A stretch of DNA of 64,000 nt from Irpex lacteus (lineage: Eukaryota > Basidiomycota > Agaricomycetes > Polyporales > Irpicaceae). The notes under the pieces are model-generated. The model was not told where the DNA came from. It searched no databases and worked only from the letters and a program-made list of their open reading frames with translations. Of this stretch, positions 59,975 to 64,000 are shown one piece after another. Every line of letters starts with the position of its first letter. Position 1 is the first letter of the stretch. The translations under genes and the position numbers were made by a program. The stretch is from the NCBI GenBank assembly GCA_001986395.2, contig MQVO02000013.1, positions 372,001 to 436,000 of the forward strand. The letters are read 5' to 3'.

Positions 59975-61425
59975 ACGTGACCACTCGCGGCAGTCACTTC
60001 TAGCCCACATCCTACACTTGTCTCTCCTCTGTTTCTATGCTGCTGTTTAAAATGTACCGCGGACTTGCTTCCATCTACACACTCTCGATCATATCTGCGA
60101 CTCAATCTTCTGGCCTTAATTCTTATCCATGATTATACATGCACTGTCTCCATGCCACTCTCCCACCCGTTCCCACTCTTTAGTCCTCTACATACTATCG
60201 TGTCATCGTTGCCACAGTTACCTCTGTCCGATGTTCTTCGATTTGCACCCTCTGTTACACATACACTCTCGTCCACTCACGCATATGCTCACTGTCTCCA
60301 TTATCGCGTATCTAGAGGTTTCCCATTGATTACCGTATCGTACGCCTCGGTTGAGGTGATCTTGTATTGTTGGATAACATTGTTATTGTTTGCCATCACT
60401 ACAGCGACACTGGTGTGAGGGAAGCTTGAGCTGATTGGTGTCCGATCGTGATCAATTATTTGTGAGGCCACGGTATATTAAGCGCCCATGGATATCAGCC
60501 AGTGCCACGCTGAAATAGGCAGTCGATGTAGAATGCTTTTCTGGTGGCACCGATATGCTCATATCTGAGACGGTACTCAATCTTGACTGAACATGGCGTG
60601 AATGCTGTACATGATCGCAGGAATATCTTAAATGCATGTCGAGTATATTTGTATTTTAGCTTTTAACCCGATTGTATTGGCTATCATTTGACTTAGGCTC
60701 AGATGCATGAGAGCCTGAGGGAAGTGCAGCCTTCTCCGCAGGTACACGTTGCTCGCCCTGTACGTTTTGCATATCATAATTTGAGGCAGATGATACAATT
60801 ATCTGTGCGTCAAATATATCTTTTGGTCTGCCGCATGTCGTCTTGGCTCCGTACCGTGAAATTGTGTATTGCGTTTACGTCCGAGAACGAAGTGAATGTA
60901 AGGCTAATACCAGCGTGTGCAAGCGGAGGTTTCAGAGAGATGCATGCATCGGATGCTTTGAACACGCAACGCTATCAAAAATTGGTCAAGGAGTACTTTC
61001 ATCTATCACAGGAATGCTGTCTACCTCTCCAGTAGTACGGTATTGACCACGAGATAGCTCACAAGGCCTTCAGGCACTCTCAATGCCATAAAACATCAGA
61101 TTAAAAAGTGATTATACATAGCGCTCCATCGATGTGACGATAAGGCTTGGGTATAATTCATGCTCATACGTCTGAACACGTTCCAAATACAGATCCTAGG
61201 ACGCTCACAAGATCGACGTTCGTGGCCAACCTAAGTAGCACGAGTTCTCAAGACCCTTTTCCGAGTGCCTCAGGTTTGATATCGAGGGTATCTGCGAGGG
61301 TGATAGTTATCGTTAGCCTCATACGGCCACACCATGCGCGACAAGCAATCTCAGCGAGCGCGGCGTTGCGTAGATCACTCACAATTGGGATGCACAGTCC
61401 GACTTTAACCTTCATCTGAATAGCT
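59975..61425. other. Intergenic stretch without a supported gene
   Basis: The left part (59975-60420) is pyrimidine-rich and fits a 3' UTR. Open frames at 60065-60418 and 60703-61035 lack domain or splice support. The right end holds the 3' UTR of the convergent dolichyldiphosphatase gene. Confidence 0.45.
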
Positions 61426-62588
61426 CTATTGAACCTTCTGTTTAGTTTTAGAGTAAGCTGTATTTCCTTCTTGCGCTATCTGTTGAGCATCCCATCGATG
61501 TTTCCAGGCCTGCCACTGTTCTTCTGTTCCCCCGTCAGGATATACTGACCATCCATCTCTGACCCTGAACCATACGAGGATAGGATGGGTTATAATTGAC
61601 GTTCGTATGCGACCCGGAATGGAAGACGGATAGCGAGTGGGAATGTATTCCACAAGGGCGTAGTAGAATATTCCACAGAGGACTCCTATAGCCACACCCC
61701 AGAGCACTTGACGTGCGGAGTGGTATGTGAGATGATAACTGTGAGAGAGAATATCAGTTTACAGTCGTATATCACTGACCGCAGCCGTAGTCAATGTCAG
61801 GACGTACCGAGAATATGCGACTGCAGCGGCCCAGGTGACGATGAAAGCGTAGAGAAGGAAGTCACGGGCACGGTCAAGTAGGCGTGAGCCAGTCGTAATG
61901 AAACGATGGCGGAAGACAAAGTGGCAGATGAGGAAGGTTGTAAAGTATCCCATCCATTGGCTATGCGAGGAGGGGAAGCCGTATCCTGGTCCGAGGAGCT
62001 CTGGTTCACGTGAGATGAAGTTAGCAGTGTGACAATGCAAAAGAGGAGAGGCTAAAGACTCTGACGGTCGCTGTACAGCTTCTCGCTGGTGAGATGCCAC
62101 CGTCAGTGCGAGTCATGAAGGATGAAGCTGCAAGCAGTGCCACAGCGGAGTAACTTGTAGCCCGTACTCAGCATTGCAGAGTGGGCGCAAATGCCTACAT
62201 GGTCGTGGACAAGATACGTACCATTAGGACGGTCTTCTTTGATAATGTGCTTGAGTACCCAGTTGAAGGCTTCACAGGCCAGCTGGCCGGCCCACATTTC
62301 AACAAAAATAATTTCTCGCGTGTATACTGCCAACACAGCATATGCTGGCTATATCCAGAGATCAGTACTGGCAATAATCTGAAGACTCCACGTGAATTTA
62401 CGTTGAGAAGAATGGGGCTCAATGTGAGCAGTGCCAATAAATGAGACAAGTGGGAGTTCTCGTCATCTGTCGACGTGTGCACACGACTCAGTTTTGATAG
62501 AAGGCATAAACGAGACGACTCATAACTTACAAAGGACGTAGGTGACGTCGAGTACAGTATGCTCTTGTAGCAGTTTGTCCGCCGACAT
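61426..62588 (-). CDS. Dolichyldiphosphatase (PAP2 family)
   Basis: Cleaves dolichyl diphosphate at the luminal face of the ER so that dolichyl phosphate can be reused in N-glycosylation (yeast Cax4, human DOLPP1). The start at 62588 reads MSADKLLQEHTVLDVTYVL, joined in frame to YDENSHLSHLLALLTLSP. The phosphatase motifs follow in order: KHIIKEDRP, GYGFPSSHSQWMGYF and a third motif formed across an intron, AVAYSR then YHLTYHSARQVLWGVAIG. Four or five membrane helices are visible. The hydrophilic C-terminal tail (VRDGWSVYPDGG..AWKHRWD) is typical of the family. The conserved Lys, Arg-Pro, Ser-His and final His are all present. Five exons. Confidence 0.93.
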
Positions 62589-63240
62589 GACTGCTGTTGT
62601 CGTGTCTTTCGTTCCCACCACCGGTAGTGACGGTTGTGGCGGACTTTCTACCCAGAGAAGCGCGTGATCCGCCCTTGGGCGGTGTAGGCATAAGCGCTCG
62701 CAAACTATTCACCTCCCGACGCATGGTCAGCGTGATTCACTTGTTACCCGCAACACCGCCATTTGGAGGCGATTGACTCGAAGGGCGCTGTCTCGTACCC
62801 GACGTGACTCGGCAGTTCTGTGTGGTTGAGGTAAATCATTGCCGATATTCGTCATCCGGCGAGATTAAGCATTCGAGCATTCGAAGTGATTTTCTACAGG
62901 ACACAGCATTAGAGGAATTGGAGGGGCGCATGGAGTTTTAGTTCAATCGATCCAAGCGATGACAAGCCTCGAGCTCTGACTCGGTGAAGCAGCATAGCAC
63001 ATCAGAGCACATCCACAGAGCCGGAGCCGCAGTCGTCAAACTTGAATCATGACCGAATTGGATAGTAACTCAGGCTTTCGACAAAGAAGCTTTTACATTT
63101 CTATAATCTTTTGACCAAGCAGGGCCAACGCCCTCGAATCATATAAAAACCATGCAGTGGCCGCGGTGACTATCCAAGCCGTTTTAAACGTGCTTATACC
63201 CCATCCACATCCCACTCAAGCTTCTGTGGCCAGTGCAGTC

Positions 63241-64000
63241 ATGGATCCCGTTCAGCTCATTCAAGCATCTCTCGTTGGACTACTCCAAGGTGGCCAATCG
63301 AATGCCACAGCACCCACAAATTCAACAGAACCGACGACGGGTTCCACTGGCCTACCGCCACTCAACTTCTCATCCATCGTGTCCTTCCTGCTCACCTTCG
63401 CCGCCCTGCGCGACTGGTTGAAGCTCATCGTCATCGGAGGTGTCATCGAAACATGTCGTCGCGGTGGCATGAGACTTTGGGCAACCTTCATCGAGTCTTT
63501 CTGGCTTACCGCGTGTTTTGATGAGAACGACGTCAGTTACAGTGAGTGAATTCGGCCTATCTGTTGGTTTCATCTGTGATCTAATAACACGACCAAATAA
63601 CTATAGCCTGGGCACTATACTGGCTATCCAAACAGCCAACATGGAGTAAGGTTTCAATTCCTAGTATCGCACAGACACAGCGCTGACCATAGTGGCATTA
63701 TCAGGCAAAGCCCGCATCATCGATATTACTACCCGCTCGTTCGGACTCAACTCTCCAGCCATAAGTGTTTACGGAGATGAGGAGAGCGATGAGGGCCGCA
63801 ACCTTTCATATCTGCCGTCGTTTTCCAAGACCTACACCGTGTGGTTTAAGGGCCATTATATCAGAGTAACACGGTCACAGGTACAGGAAGGAGTCTATAG
63901 CACCAAAGAAGTCCTCCACTTCGAGTAAGTCCACTGTTCTTTGATTATCAGATACTGTAGATAACTAACTAGATTCCCAGTATTCTCGCTCGCAATCATG
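63241..64000 (+). CDS. BCS1-like mitochondrial AAA protein, N-terminal part
   Basis: Incomplete at the window end. The ATG at 63241 starts MDPVQLIQASLVGLLQGG. After a Thr/Ser-rich stretch comes a single hydrophobic helix (about residues 50-75), then the BCS1 N-terminal domain: ETCRRGGMRLWATFIESFWLTACF, with TWALYWLSKQPTWS and KARIIDITTRSFG on following exons, and a beta-rich part near VWFKGHYIRVTRSQ. BCS1 proteins sit in the mitochondrial inner membrane and help insert the Rieske protein into complex III; fungi often have several paralogues with other roles. The AAA ATPase part is outside the window. A TATA-like CATATAAAAA occurs about 100 bp before the start. Confidence 0.85.

Noticed and set aside
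60703..61035. 110-residue plus-strand open frame
   Set aside because: No domain, no splice support, poor start context; length compatible with chance.

Overview
The window is nuclear DNA of a filamentous basidiomycete, most likely an Agaricomycete. The genes carry many short introns (about 45-70 bp, GTRNGT..YAG), the housekeeping proteins are clearly fungal, and three features are typical of mushroom-forming fungi: DUF6533-type membrane proteins, expanded F-box families and a REG1/DUF1752-type regulator. I cannot name the species.

Layout. 1-10 kb is gene-poor and contains a decayed segmental duplication. Block 1 (about 3.1-4.93 kb) holds an intact 209-residue gene of unknown function followed by a truncated copy of the panC 3' end. 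Block 2 (about 8.19-10.45 kb) holds a degenerate copy of the unknown gene followed by the intact panC. A frameshifted DUF6533-like gene lies between the blocks. 10-25.5 kb is a dense conserved housekeeping segment: panC, an RNase P Rpp40-like subunit, an RFC clamp-loader subunit, ubiquitin-S27a, an AIF/FSP1-like FAD oxidoreductase, HMG-CoA synthase and a REG1-like PP1 regulatory subunit. 25.5-30.5 kb has only weak coding signals and a tRNA-like element. 30.5-37.4 kb carries a BTB/POZ protein, a VPS9-CUE Rab5 exchange factor, a tRNA-like gene and phosphoglucomutase.

37.4-51.1 kb is the accessory part. It contains a 1,377-bp element with perfect 22-bp terminal inverted repeats flanked by TA, then a cluster of four related F-box genes. 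Three are intact, on the plus strand, and share the same four intron positions. The fourth is an inverted, degraded copy. A minus-strand alpha/beta hydrolase sits between the second and third intact copies. 51.4-64 kb has a small protein with a conserved-looking Cys/His tail, NAD(P)H-hydrate dehydratase, an MFS anion:cation symporter-type permease, a disordered single-exon protein, dolichyldiphosphatase and the start of a BCS1-type AAA protein that runs off the window.

The housekeeping genes belong to unrelated pathways: CoA and sterol precursors, DNA replication, translation, glycosylation and trafficking. Fungal gene order does not imply operons, so joint function is only suggested inside the F-box cluster. 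Gene models are hand-spliced from consensus splice sites and reading-frame continuity. Exon ends stated explicitly were frame-checked; the others are approximate. The best candidate for something undescribed is the F-box family with its long shared C-terminal region.
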